Part shown: one piece after another, positions 7,117 through 15,742 of the stretch
Layout: each line of letters opens with the position of its first letter
Numbering within the stretch: position 1 is the first letter of the stretch
Source of the DNA: Methanomassiliicoccales archaeon
Lineage (GTDB): Archaea > Thermoplasmatota > Thermoplasmata > SG8-5
DNA length: 38,650 bases
Assembly (NCBI GenBank): GCA_030612505.1
Contig: JAUWNU010000007.1
Location: 1 to 38,650 of the forward strand
Direction: 5' to 3'
The notes under the pieces: generated by a model
What the model was told of the DNA's origin: nothing
Databases searched by the model: none
Seen by the model: only the letters and a program-made list of their open reading frames with translations
Translations under genes and position numbers: made by a program

Positions 7117-8232
7117 ATGAAATCAATAATAGATGAGGCTTTGAGCAGGCATGATGGCCAGGTAAAAGCTCTGGAAGTTTCTAAAGCAGTTGGAATCTAC
7201 AATGAGAGTCCAGATGATGAAGAATTGAAGGCGTTGGTTGAGACGCTGAAATTGAATGTTAAGATTGTTGGATGTGGCGGCGGCGGCTCTAATACGATAA
7301 ATCGCCTCACTGAGACCGGTGTTGCAGGTGCACAACTTTGCGCCATTAATACCGACGCGACTCATCTTCTTCATATTCATGCTCCGAAGAAAATGCTTAT
7401 TGGCAGGCGGGTCACAAAGGGCCTGGGTGCCGGAGCACTTCCAGAGATTGGAGAGCAGGCGACCCGTGAGAATGAAGATGAAATAAGAGCATACCTCGAG
7501 GGCGCACATATTGTATTCGTCACCGCAGGAATGGGCGGTGGAACAGGTACTGGCTCAGCCTCGGTTGTTGCAGAGATAGCAAAAGAGCAAGGCGCACTGG
7601 TCATGGGTATTGTGACCATGCCGTTTAAAGCGGAAGGAAGGGTGCGGCTCGACAATGCACTGAAAGGTGTGAACAAGCTAAGAAACCACTGTGACACAAC
7701 CATCGTTATTCATAATGATAAGCTCCTTGAGCTAGTACCCAGATTACCACTGGATGCTGCATTCAAGGTTGCTGATGAGATTCTTATGAACTCCATTAAG
7801 GGCATGACCGAGGCAATTACCAAGCCAGGTCTTGTGAACCTTGATTACAATGATATGCTGACTGTAATGCAAAATGGCGGAGTGGCTATGGTGGGCATTG
7901 GCTCATCCAGTGACGACCGCGAAAGGGTCGAAATGGCTGTTCAGGAAGCATTATCCTCACCTCTGCTAGGCGATATTGAACTATCCGAGGCAAAGGGCGC
8001 ACTAATCAGAGTTATTGGCGGAGAAGATTTGACAATCTCAGAGGCCCAGCAAGCAGCAGAACTCATAACTGCCAGGATAAGCCCGGGAGCAAGAATAATC
8101 TGGGGCTGCACAGTGGACCCGACAATGTCCAAGGAAGTGCAACTCATGATTGTCATTACCGGAGTCAAGTCACCGCAACTCATGGGCGCGGATGCACCAG
8201 CAGGCGGCACCGGAATGGACATGGTTCAGTAG
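7117..8232 (+). CDS. Cell division protein FtsZ
   Basis: Tubulin-like GTPase that forms the division ring at midcell. The nucleotide-binding start VGCGGGGSNTINRL, the tubulin signature GGGTGTGSA, and the T7-loop segment VNLDYNDM are all present. After a helical N-terminal extension of about 45 residues the core is complete, and the C terminus is short. I chose the ATG at 7117 (MKSIIDEALSRH, 371 residues) over the in-frame ATG at 7078: archaeal FtsZ often begins with a similar MKSI/MRSI stretch, and GGGATGGGTG precedes it at suitable distance. The RNase P gene follows after 10 bases and is probably co-transcribed. Confidence 0.95.
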   Translation: MKSIIDEALSRHDGQVKALEVSKAVGIYNESPDDEELKALVETLKLNVKIVGCGGGGSNTINRLTETGVAGAQLCAINTDATHLLHIHAPKKMLIGRRVTKGLGAGALPEIGEQATRENEDEIRAYLEGAHIVFVTAGMGGGTGTGSASVVAEIAKEQGALVMGIVTMPFKAEGRVRLDNALKGVNKLRNHCDTTIVIHNDKLLELVPRLPLDAAFKVADEILMNSIKGMTEAITKPGLVNLDYNDMLTVMQNGGVAMVGIGSSSDDRERVEMAVQEALSSPLLGDIELSEAKGALIRVIGGEDLTISEAQQAAELITARISPGARIIWGCTVDPTMSKEVQLMIVITGVKSPQLMGADAPAGGTGMDMVQ

Positions 8233-8242
8233 AAGTGATCCA

Positions 8243-8560
8243 ATGGGTGTCAGAGAATTCAGGCGCAGATACATTGTCTTTACAATAGATGCTTCCAAGA
8301 ATGTCGAAAGATGGGAACTCATAAAGGAATTTCAAAGAGAGGCCAGCCGTATGGGCCTGGACCAGGAAAATGAAGGCAGACCATGGCTAACCGCGTTCCA
8401 GGACAATCGGGGCATTCTGAGATGTTCTCACACTGACAAGGATATTGCCATTGAAATGCTGCAAAATGTTACTGAAGTAGGCGAGGAACGTCTCAAGGTG
8501 AAGATTGAAACAATAGTCACGTCTGGTACAATAAAGAAGGCTAAAGAGTCTCTTCCATAA
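8243..8560 (+). CDS. Ribonuclease P protein component 2 (Pop5/Rnp2)
   Basis: Protein subunit of archaeal RNase P, which with its RNA matures tRNA 5' ends. 105 residues from the ATG at 8243, a usual length. Family landmarks are the start RRRYIVFTID, the middle RGILRCSH and the tail VTSGTIKKAK, matching the Pop5 pattern RRYI...RGIL(Q/R)C...GTI. The start is supported by AGTGATC a few bases upstream, complementary to the 16S rRNA tail; a longer in-frame start at 8150 would overlap ftsZ and adds non-family sequence. It lies directly after ftsZ. Confidence 0.8.
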   Translation: MGVREFRRRYIVFTIDASKNVERWELIKEFQREASRMGLDQENEGRPWLTAFQDNRGILRCSHTDKDIAIEMLQNVTEVGEERLKVKIETIVTSGTIKKAKESLP

Positions 8561-8599
8561 TCTCATCACTATTAGACTGATGATTGCGGAGTCTCAAAC

Positions 8600-10033
8600 T
8601 TAGTCATCTGGCTTGCGTTTTTTTATCTGGCGTATTGATACGCCTGCCACAACCAGCCCTATGATTATCAACATGGTCCAGAGCATGGTATTATCAGAAC
8701 CGCCATTTGGGCCTGTGCCATTGTCTACTGAATCCTCTGTACAATGCAACATTACCAGATCCCAATCACCATCGGTGGATGTAGTGGTATCTTTGGTCTG
8801 CCAGATAATATACAACTTATCATCAAAAACTATGGCATCCATGCCGCTCGCATAGATTCCGCCATCGTTTCCTGTATCATCGACCTGGGTGAATTCGGTT
8901 ATTTGACTCCATTTATCTCCGTTGTGGAAACTAAGTACCATGTCCCAATCATTCCCGGAACTCGTAACAGGATCATTGGTCTGCCAGATAACGAAAACAC
9001 CTCCTTGATAACTGGCCAATAATGGAAATGTATCGCTCCCGTCATCCTTATGCCCCAGTATATCGGGTGATGTGATTTCCAGGATCCCGCCCCAAGATTC
9101 ACCATCATATATCCTCATGACGATATCATCATCCTTTCCAGTAGATATCGTATCATCCACGGTTTGCCAGAGTACATACAGTTTGCCATCTATCACGTCG
9201 GTATATGGGTGGAGGTCATCATCATTGTCTGATATTGATGTTAGCTCGACTGCAGGATTCCACTGATTGCCGTCAAAGGACCGTGATAATATGTCAAAAT
9301 CAGTGCCATTGCTGACCTTGTCATCCGTGCTCCAGACCAGGTACATAAGGTCATTGAATACCTGGAGCTGTGGTGAGTAATCATCACCCTCATCGCCAAT
9401 CATTGGCTTAGCCACTGAAGACCAGGAGGCCCCTTCATCTGGAAGGGTAGTTCCATCAAAGACCTTCATGACAATGTCAGCGTCCTCACCATCCGATGTG
9501 TTATTGTCCCAGGTCTGCCATGCGACATAGAGCTTCCCCTGATATTCACAAAACTGGGGATGATAGTCATCACCGGAGTCATCCACATCGGTTATGTCTA
9601 TAACGCTGCCCCACCTAATTCCATCATGGCTCCGCATCACAATATCCCAATCAGAGCCGGTGCTGTCTGTCACATCATTGGTTGCCCAGGCAACGTATAA
9701 TTCATTGTTGAACACTATTGAGGTCGGGTTGGTATCTGCACCAGAATTGTCCTGGGATGATATCTCCTCTGTATCTCCCCAGGTTTCCCCATTATAATTA
9801 TTCACAACAATATCTTGGTCTGTTCCGCTGGTGATATCCTCAGAGGAGCTTTGCCAGACCATCCATATCTCATTCCGATACAGGCAGGTACTGGGCATCA
9901 TGTCATCCCCACCAGTATCAATTGTTATTTCGCTTATATCGCTGAGATTTATCTCGGCATATGCAATTCCAGGGATTTGGAATAAAGCAATCAAACACAA
10001 GCACATAATCAACGATATGATCTTTCTATTCAT
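8600..10033 (-). CDS. Membrane-anchored seven-repeat beta-propeller surface protein
   Basis: 477 residues from the ATG at 10033. There is a signal peptide (MNRKIISLIMCLCLIALFQI then PGIAYA), seven tandem repeats of about 54-60 residues, and a C-terminal membrane helix (TMLWTMLIIIGLVVAGV) with a basic cytoplasmic tail. Each repeat carries LY(V/L)xWQTxD, then S-x-G-x-D-x-D-I-V-M and a DGxxW end, the look of a BNR/sialidase-like seven-bladed propeller with Asp-rich turns that may bind calcium. The exposed part should face outside the cell. The start overlaps the upstream gene's stop by 8 bases and GGAGAGTGA precedes it; an ATG at 10060 is less likely. Last gene of the surface operon. Ligand unknown. 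Confidence 0.75.
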   Translation of the reverse strand: MNRKIISLIMCLCLIALFQIPGIAYAEINLSDISEITIDTGGDDMMPSTCLYRNEIWMVWQSSSEDITSGTDQDIVVNNYNGETWGDTEEISSQDNSGADTNPTSIVFNNELYVAWATNDVTDSTGSDWDIVMRSHDGIRWGSVIDITDVDDSGDDYHPQFCEYQGKLYVAWQTWDNNTSDGEDADIVMKVFDGTTLPDEGASWSSVAKPMIGDEGDDYSPQLQVFNDLMYLVWSTDDKVSNGTDFDILSRSFDGNQWNPAVELTSISDNDDDLHPYTDVIDGKLYVLWQTVDDTISTGKDDDIVMRIYDGESWGGILEITSPDILGHKDDGSDTFPLLASYQGGVFVIWQTNDPVTSSGNDWDMVLSFHNGDKWSQITEFTQVDDTGNDGGIYASGMDAIVFDDKLYIIWQTKDTTTSTDGDWDLVMLHCTEDSVDNGTGPNGGSDNTMLWTMLIIIGLVVAGVSIRQIKKRKPDD

Positions 10034-11816
10034 CAATGGACTCACTCTCCTTCTTTTCATTACTGGGACTGTTATTCGAATCTTTTTGTAATCTAATGGT
10101 CAAGACCACAACAATAGTGGCCAAGAAAATAATCAAACCAATCAGGAATGATTCCAAATCTTGAGATCCGGGCTGAGAAACAAAAACTGACCGGCTTATG
10201 GCATTATTGGCAAGTACTCGCTCTGCACCATCTGATTCTAGAACCACCCAAATCTCCTGGGTGCCTGCTGATTCTGCATACCAAATATGAGAACTGGTAT
10301 TGGAACCGCCTGCCATTATGAAAACACTTGAACGAGAGATAAGAGTTCCATTATTGGCTGGGTCTCCCAAGTATATGGATATATTAGCCTGGCAATTTGC
10401 TTTGCCTATATTGTGTGCTGTGACTGATATTTCCACAGCATCACCCACCACTGGATTTGGAGCAAATAACTCGATATCGCTGGACTTTATCTGAAGGTCT
10501 GGCGCATCTCCAAGCACTGTGAATATCGTATTAATGGTATTGTCCATGTTCGAACTAATAACCGAAATATCCAATCTATATTCGCCCCCATTTGATGGGG
10601 TGGTAATCTGAACAGAGAACGCGCCTTCATCATCTGTAATGGTTGTCCAGATATCGGTTGCGGATTCTATAGATACAAAGACATCCCCCTGAACAACCGG
10701 GGACTGGCCATCCAACATGGCCATGCCATTAACCATCATTGCTGCATCTTGTTCATATCCCTGGAAGAAAGGGTCCAAGTGAATATCAATGAAAGAATAG
10801 TTGATAATCAAAGAGTGGTGGCTGGATTTGTTGAGATTTCCATATTGATCGTGCACCGATACTTCGAATTCTATCTGGGTATTGGCTGGATATATGCCAA
10901 TATCTGTTTGATAAAAGCCAGAAGATAGGAGTGTTGCGTTGAGTGATTGTTCTGCCCCGTCATTTACTGTGTAATTGACAAGCACCGCATTTTGCTTGGC
11001 CATGCCATAATTGTCAGTTACATTCACACTGATTGTTATGTTATCAGCAGATGTTGGTTTGATTGGATTAATACTGATATTGTGTATCTGGGGCAATGTA
11101 ATGTCTGCTGCCTCAAATTGTATAGATGCCTGGTCATTGGATATGTTTGAATCATCTGGTGTACAATTTTCAATGACAGCATAGATTATGTGTGGCCCAA
11201 CTGTAGCTGTCCATATCGTAGAAACTATAATGCTTGTATCGGCTGCCAGGGAAATGTTATTTCTGTAAAGCTCAAGACCTTTCAAGGACGGGTCACCATC
11301 ATAGAAAGATATGTTAGCCATTGCCCAGACCTTGCCCTGATTGGTCACATTGCAGGAAATTTCCACCTTGTCCCCCTCATCGGGAGCCGTATCGGATATT
11401 ACAATACCATCGAGTATGGCCATGTCTGGCCGAGGAGCCAATATATCTAGAAATGTATCGTTCCAACCTGTGATTGTGGAGAAAATCGCCGTAACATTGA
11501 CTGTATAATTTCCAGATATTGATGGCGCGGTTATGGAAATACTGTAATGGCCATCTACATCGCCAGTTATGGTGTATTCGTCCAAATAGCCACCAGGATT
11601 GGTCACATTAATGAATATCTCAGGAAACTTCGCTTGTGTTCCGTCATTTATGTTTACCGTGCCTTGTATTTTAACCTGGGAGGCCGGTCCGCAAGTGGAT
11701 GGTAACACATCCAGGGAAACATCCAACTCTCCGGCCGCTCTAACACTAACTGGACATATCAAACATAGGGCAAGTAAAAAAATACTGCCAAATTTGAATA
11801 TGTTGATTCGTCTCAT
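10026..11816 (-). CDS. Membrane-anchored CARDB-type surface protein
   Basis: 596 residues: a signal peptide (IFLLALCLICPVSVRAAG), a long extracellular part of beta-sandwich domains, and a C-terminal helix (LIGLIIFLATIVVVLTI) followed by a charged tail. Two CARDB-like modules are recognisable: about 130-235, starting PDMAILDGIVISDTAPDEGD, and about 440-545, starting PDLQIKSSDIELFAPNPVVGD. Both show the V(T/A)N.GK pattern and end in a SNIS- or LANN-type strand. Between and before them are Ig/CarboxypepD_reg-like segments (GHYSISITAPS and GAFSVQITTPS). Many N-x-S/T sites suggest glycosylation. It is 17 bases after the large surface protein gene and coupled to the propeller gene. No catalytic motif seen. 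Confidence 0.7.
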   Translation of the reverse strand: MRRINIFKFGSIFLLALCLICPVSVRAAGELDVSLDVLPSTCGPASQVKIQGTVNINDGTQAKFPEIFINVTNPGGYLDEYTITGDVDGHYSISITAPSISGNYTVNVTAIFSTITGWNDTFLDILAPRPDMAILDGIVISDTAPDEGDKVEISCNVTNQGKVWAMANISFYDGDPSLKGLELYRNNISLAADTSIIVSTIWTATVGPHIIYAVIENCTPDDSNISNDQASIQFEAADITLPQIHNISINPIKPTSADNITISVNVTDNYGMAKQNAVLVNYTVNDGAEQSLNATLLSSGFYQTDIGIYPANTQIEFEVSVHDQYGNLNKSSHHSLIINYSFIDIHLDPFFQGYEQDAAMMVNGMAMLDGQSPVVQGDVFVSIESATDIWTTITDDEGAFSVQITTPSNGGEYRLDISVISSNMDNTINTIFTVLGDAPDLQIKSSDIELFAPNPVVGDAVEISVTAHNIGKANCQANISIYLGDPANNGTLISRSSVFIMAGGSNTSSHIWYAESAGTQEIWVVLESDGAERVLANNAISRSVFVSQPGSQDLESFLIGLIIFLATIVVVLTIRLQKDSNNSPSNEKKESESIDE

Positions 11817-11833
11817 CTATTAACACACCTACA

Positions 11834-14800
11834 CTAGTTTGTTATTGTCCAGACACAGTCGGAAGTCACCTTTATCCAATAACCATTACCGCAGGACATC
11901 ATATCACTGCCGCCCAGTTCAGAGATATAATAGGCAGCACCACCATCATAGGCCTCGACAGCATCATATGGAATGCCCCATAGGGCATCAGTTACTGTTT
12001 GTTCTGTGAAGCCAGGATAGCCAACAAAGTTCCATCCTGCAAAAAGATTGATATTTGTTAATGAGGGGACTTCCCCCACGGAAATAAGATAGTCACCAGG
12101 AGCATTCACGAAGACCCAGAGGGCCTGTGTATGGTCTATTGTCAGCAGGTCATTAAATGAGGCTGGGTGGGACACAGTATTGCCTTTCCAGGGATCTAGG
12201 GGGTCTGTGGTATCATAGTAACGCGCACGTTCCCAAGTAATGGTCTGAAGAACAGCAGGAAGCGATTCATCTACCATGTTCACAGGTATCGAAATCAGGT
12301 TCCAGCCATCCTGAACTTGCTTCACCACCTTTGCGACCTTCAGCTCATTTGTCTCTTCGGTTCCAACAAGATTAACTGCCCTGACAACATAGAAATAATT
12401 ATTCCAGTCATTGTCTCCGGCACCAGAATCGGTCCAGGTAATGGCTGCTGTTGTGTCCTCCGGGATGGCATAATTCATGGCCGGTGTTAAGCTCCTGTAT
12501 ATTGCATAGTGTGAGATGTCTGGCGAGGGAGATGCGTCCCAAGATAATACAATATTATTTCCACTCAATGATATCTGGAGATTTGAAGGCGGTTCTGGTG
12601 GTGAATTATCTACGTTCACGTTCACAGTTGATGAATATCCTATATTGCCATTATTATCCGTGGCATTGGCATCTATGGTGTGTGAACCATCAGTTTCCAG
12701 GGTAGTATCCCATAGGTACTCCCATCCAAATACGGTATGTGTGCATTGTAATGGGGGGCCCTTATCAATTGAAACATACACAGCCAAGATACCCCCATCA
12801 TCTGCAGAATAAACAATAATGCTGGTGTCGCCAGATATGTCAGAACCCTCGGTGGGCGTGTCGATTATTACCACAGGCGGCGTAATGTCGGTGGGTGTGG
12901 CAATTGCAGTTTTCACAATGCTTGTGTTCTCATTTGATGATTTGTCGATTGCAGTTACTCCAAAATAATATTGAATGTCATTTGTCAGGCCAGCCACAAG
13001 GCACCATGTTGCAGAAGAATCATCTATTGGAGAGCCAAGATGATAGATTGCCAATGTGGTGTCATCGAAATTCGAGGTGTCATAATACACCTTATACCCG
13101 GCAACATCCGGCTCCAGGCACGGCTCCCAGCTCACGTTCACCAATCCACCGATGCCCAGGTCCTCTGCGTACACCGCCGCAATGGCTGAAGGCGGAGAAG
13201 CATCTGCCGGTATGCCGCTGGCCTCTGAAGATTGCAAGCCCTCATTGTCTGCCACATCAAAGGCCGAAACCACATAGTAATAAGTTACACCGTCGGTCAA
13301 GCCAGTATCAACTAAGGAATTGGTCAGCGTGGTTGCCACAAGGACATAGGAAGAGCCGGAAACAAGGCTGCGATAAACATAATATCCTGCAATATCGAAT
13401 TCAGTATTGGCGGTCCATTGAACATTAAGAATATTGCCTTCCGGGGGTGCCGATACAGTTAATCCGGTAACCTGGGCAGGAGGGGTTCTGTCAAGTGTTC
13501 CGTAGATATTAACATCGTCAATCCAGTATCCGATTTCTGTGATTACTTTATCAGAATAGAAATCAAATGTGACTAGAGCCTGGTGGCGCGTGTATCCTGA
13601 AAGGTCTATCTCTGCCATGTACCAGCCATCAGAATAATCACCTGTGAATCCGCCATAATAATCCCAATTGCCGCCGCCGTCAACGGAAATTCCGATGAAA
13701 AGGAAATCATAATCTTGTTCTGCAAACCCGGTGAAAGAAAATTGCAGGGTCGCCTCCTCTGCATATGTCAGGTCAAAGCTGTGTGTAAGATATTCATCCA
13801 TTCCATTACCGTATTCGCTAGTGCCGTCACTGCCGCACCACCAGCTGTGGTCAAAGGAATAATAATCTGTTGTAACAAGATGCCAGTTTGGCTCGGTTGA
13901 ATGGGTGGATGTCCAGCCATTTGTGCCTGACTCCATGTCATCGAAGAAGAATACAGACGCAACCTGGAACTCGTCAACATAGACGCCCTCGCGTGTTGTG
14001 CTGGAGTCACTGGAGAACCATAGACGAATCTGTACATTTGGAAAGCCACATTCCGGGGTCAGGTCCAGGTGGCCAGTATCCCACCATATCCTGGCATAAA
14101 GGTCCGGGTCATAGGCATCATACTGGTATTCGTCCGAGCCGTCATTTAGGAGCATGAGCGTGCGCCACCCAGCACCCCGATTGACTGAAATGCTGAACAC
14201 ATCATAGAAATCTTCGGCATCCATCCAGAACACACAAGCAACATATGCATTGGAATATCCTGTCAGGTCCACTGTCACGTCTGCATAGCTGTCCATGTAA
14301 TTGTCATACATATTGCCAGTGCCGGTTATCTCGATATTATCAATGTACCAGCCTTCCCTGAGAGTCAGACCATCAGAGTGAAAATGAAATAATAGATAAA
14401 CAACCAGATTGTCAAAGGCACTGATGTCCAGTGCGCCGCTGGTCCACCAAATGCTGTGGTATGGGTCTGAATAATCTGATGAGTCATAATCATCGCTCAT
14501 GGAGTCTATGGTTGTCCAGCCAGCATCATTGGGGTCTGCATAGTTTGTTGTAGCCATCTTGACATAAGCATAATCAAATCCATCCTCAATGTCCAGCCAG
14601 TAATGGTACTCGAGTGCGCATCCGGTCTGGCCAGTGAGATCAATCTCTTTCTTCATGTAGGCGTCCATTGAATCATCATAATGCTGGGTTGGATTGGTGT
14701 AATAGACCTCTATCCACCATTCGTCTATGTAGCCAATATCTCCTGCGAAATAGTCCCAGGCCCATAATCCCCATTCCTGGTTGACCAACTCCCCGTTGAA

Positions 14801-15715
14801 ATCTGTGATGCCAGTTCTTGTAATGTCTATATCAGCATCATCTTCCGGATCGTCATCATCTCCATTATCTGTGACCAGGCCATTTCCATCCCAAAGTATA
14901 TTGCTGATGGTGGTAGCCTCATTGCTCAGGTCAATGTAGATATCGCTGACATATGTGTGGGGCAGAAGGAAATGAACATCAATACTCGTCACTATCGAAC
15001 CTGTCGGTGCGCTGTCTATTATTATGGACGTATGACCCCACCCAGCCCCATTATCTGGAATTGCTGCATCTGTGGTATTCTGGCCGCTCTCCATATCTGC
15101 CAGGGAAGCTACGCTTCCAATGGCAGAACAGTAATAGCTATTAGAGGGACTGGCAGGGCTGGAACGGGTTGTACTTCCAGACCAGTAATCTGCGCCATCG
15201 GCTGCGTTATAGTCCCCTACTGTCCAACCATCTCTCTGTTCAGCATACTCGGCGGTGTCGTAGTAAATGGTATGTGAGCCAGTAATGCCGCCGACACCTG
15301 CACAATACAGGCTATTGCTGTCATAGCATGGGCGGTCTGTGGTGGCTGCCCAGTAATCTGCACCATTCGTGGCATCTGCATCGGCAATGGTCCAGCCATC
15401 TGTCCCTGTCTCAAAATCATCATAGAAAATGTAAGATATGCCTGAGCCCAGGATTTGTGGGCCATTGGAGGATTGGGAAGAAATATCTACTGCTCCATGC
15501 CCATGGGAATTTGTCTGGGTGCTTTTGGAGATTATGTCAGCACCTGAAAGAACCTCATGGGGCAAATACCCGATTTCCCTTTCCAGTGAATTTACATCGA
15601 GTGAATTGGAAGATACGGGAACCGAAACGGCTGTTGCCACAACAAGCAAGCAGATGGTCAAGCTCAGCACTCTGTTCATTGCTTGTGCTGCTCTATCTGT
15701 TCGTATCCCCTTCAT
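11834..15715 (-). CDS. Large secreted multidomain protein (P-domain, MAM-like, Fn3)
   Basis: 1293 residues from the ATG at 15715; GGAGG lies 10 bases upstream, while a TTG at 15721 is too close to it. A signal segment (RVLSLTICLLVVATAVSVPV) is followed by two short GWT...GADYW repeats. Next comes a proprotein-convertase P-like domain (about 210-335), then several DDMESGTNGW-type MAM or immune-inhibitor-A-like modules up to about 760. Fn3 domains follow from about 770 (DRTPPAQVTGLTVSA and similar), with a bacterial Ig-like segment after the second. The C terminus holds two GWNLISIP/GWNFVGYP segments common in archaeal secreted proteins. No membrane helix ends it, so it may be released or held by partners. 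No protease site is visible. It follows the caspase-like gene by 27 bases. Confidence 0.75.
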   Translation of the reverse strand: MKGIRTDRAAQAMNRVLSLTICLLVVATAVSVPVSSNSLDVNSLEREIGYLPHEVLSGADIISKSTQTNSHGHGAVDISSQSSNGPQILGSGISYIFYDDFETGTDGWTIADADATNGADYWAATTDRPCYDSNSLYCAGVGGITGSHTIYYDTAEYAEQRDGWTVGDYNAADGADYWSGSTTRSSPASPSNSYYCSAIGSVASLADMESGQNTTDAAIPDNGAGWGHTSIIIDSAPTGSIVTSIDVHFLLPHTYVSDIYIDLSNEATTISNILWDGNGLVTDNGDDDDPEDDADIDITRTGITDFNGELVNQEWGLWAWDYFAGDIGYIDEWWIEVYYTNPTQHYDDSMDAYMKKEIDLTGQTGCALEYHYWLDIEDGFDYAYVKMATTNYADPNDAGWTTIDSMSDDYDSSDYSDPYHSIWWTSGALDISAFDNLVVYLLFHFHSDGLTLREGWYIDNIEITGTGNMYDNYMDSYADVTVDLTGYSNAYVACVFWMDAEDFYDVFSISVNRGAGWRTLMLLNDGSDEYQYDAYDPDLYARIWWDTGHLDLTPECGFPNVQIRLWFSSDSSTTREGVYVDEFQVASVFFFDDMESGTNGWTSTHSTEPNWHLVTTDYYSFDHSWWCGSDGTSEYGNGMDEYLTHSFDLTYAEEATLQFSFTGFAEQDYDFLFIGISVDGGGNWDYYGGFTGDYSDGWYMAEIDLSGYTRHQALVTFDFYSDKVITEIGYWIDDVNIYGTLDRTPPAQVTGLTVSAPPEGNILNVQWTANTEFDIAGYYVYRSLVSGSSYVLVATTLTNSLVDTGLTDGVTYYYVVSAFDVADNEGLQSSEASGIPADASPPSAIAAVYAEDLGIGGLVNVSWEPCLEPDVAGYKVYYDTSNFDDTTLAIYHLGSPIDDSSATWCLVAGLTNDIQYYFGVTAIDKSSNENTSIVKTAIATPTDITPPVVIIDTPTEGSDISGDTSIIVYSADDGGILAVYVSIDKGPPLQCTHTVFGWEYLWDTTLETDGSHTIDANATDNNGNIGYSSTVNVNVDNSPPEPPSNLQISLSGNNIVLSWDASPSPDISHYAIYRSLTPAMNYAIPEDTTAAITWTDSGAGDNDWNNYFYVVRAVNLVGTEETNELKVAKVVKQVQDGWNLISIPVNMVDESLPAVLQTITWERARYYDTTDPLDPWKGNTVSHPASFNDLLTIDHTQALWVFVNAPGDYLISVGEVPSLTNINLFAGWNFVGYPGFTEQTVTDALWGIPYDAVEAYDGGAAYYISELGGSDMMSCGNGYWIKVTSDCVWTITN

Positions 15716-15742
15716 TGTCAATAATCCTCCTTTGAGGAAACC

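Noticed and set aside
8150-8242. N-terminal extension of the RNase P protein
   Set aside because: It would overlap the end of ftsZ, adds 31 residues unlike the family, and the ATG at 8243 has a ribosome site.
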